Shown: in pieces, positions 12,577-12,725 of the stretch | Layout: every line of letters begins with the position of its first letter | How positions within the stretch are numbered: the stretch's first letter is position 1 | Notes under the pieces: generated by a model | The model's database searches: none | What the model saw: the letters and a program-made list of their open reading frames with translations, nothing else | Told to the model about the DNA's origin: nothing | Position numbers and translations under genes: made by a program | NCBI GenBank assembly: GCA_964364855.1 | Contig: CAYINU010000061.1 | Location: 1 to 12,725 of the forward strand | DNA: 12,725 nucleotides | Reading direction: 5' to 3' | DNA from: CAYINU01 sp964364855 | GTDB taxonomy: Bacteria; Margulisbacteria; Marinamargulisbacteria; CAYINU01

Positions 12577-12725
12577 CTATCGGCACCGCTTGACCTGCTT
12601 TTGCCGATGCTTTAGCTGCGCCACCAACGGCGATGTCCGCGGGGTGGAGCGCAACACCGCCGCAGTCAGATCCATCCAGTAACATTGCGAATACTGATAT
12701 CCCAGGCGCATCAGCCACGCCCGCG
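12577..12725 (-). CDS. C-terminal end of an unidentified minus-strand gene
   Basis: One minus-strand frame entering at the right edge is open for 48 codons to TAG at 12579-12577. It reads RAWLMRLGYQYSQCYWMDLT, then ends in a basic tail QKQVKRCR. Third codon positions are mostly G or C, as in the window's native genes, which supports it over the alternative open frame on this strand (ending in a TGA near 12570). I do not recognise the family. It is convergent with the AAA/PD-(D/E)XK gene, and 12518-12576 holds no convincing terminator. Confidence 0.4.
   Translation of the reverse strand, partial: RAWLMRLGYQYSQCYWMDLTAAVLRSTPRTSPLVAQLKHRQKQVKRCR

Noticed and set aside
12569..12725. Alternative minus-strand frame at the right edge reading AGVADAPGISVFAMLLDGSD
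   Set aside because: Both frames are open, but the frame ending at 12577 has the higher third-position G+C and a more protein-like composition.

Overview
The window carries ordinary Gram-negative-type bacterial housekeeping genes (about half G+C) interrupted by at least three low-G+C accessory insertions. The short HPF, an AlgD-type sugar dehydrogenase, QueC and a GGDEF/HD-GYP protein suit a proteobacterium-like Gram-negative. No ribosomal RNA or clade-specific marker is present, so I do not name a taxon.

Layout. Positions 1-799 (minus): a YkgJ-type cysteine-cluster protein overlapping by 4 nt the start of an AlgD-like nucleotide-sugar dehydrogenase that runs off the left edge. Positions 955-1398 (plus): smpB. 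Positions 1404-1543: four decaying copies of a 37-39 bp direct repeat. The last copy carries a promoter that seems to start a leaderless two-gene cassette (1550-2804): a STAS-like/GHKL ATPase and a 96-aa DUF4325 STAS-like protein. The cassette's end overlaps tail-to-tail with queC (2795-3496, minus). Positions 3596-4130: a broken ORF6N phage-type gene. Positions 4146-4306: two related palindromic elements with compensatory base changes, the second ending on the CCA of an initiator tRNA.

Positions 8237-4304 (minus) look like one transcription unit: a GlmU lacking its acetyltransferase half, a 755-aa GAF-GGDEF-HD-GYP cyclic-di-GMP protein with an insert in its GGDEF domain, a PabA/TrpG glutamine amidotransferase, and tRNA-fMet four bases after the last stop codon. 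Divergently, 8348-10862 (plus) holds hpf, a divergent MurA homologue and a nitroreductase, tightly spaced or overlapping. GlmU makes UDP-GlcNAc and MurA consumes it, so the 110-bp region 8238-8347 sits between two peptidoglycan-precursor genes and also drives a ribosome hibernation factor. Positions 10961-12517 hold an A+T-rich AAA-ATPase/PD-(D/E)XK protein, probably acquired horizontally. A minus-strand gene tail of unknown function enters at the right edge.

Best candidates for something undescribed: the repeat-preceded GHKL ATPase plus DUF4325 cassette; the covarying tandem hairpins abutting tRNA-fMet; and the operon linking cell-wall precursor synthesis, c-di-GMP, a chorismate-branch enzyme and the initiator tRNA. 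All calls come from reading motifs; no database search was run.
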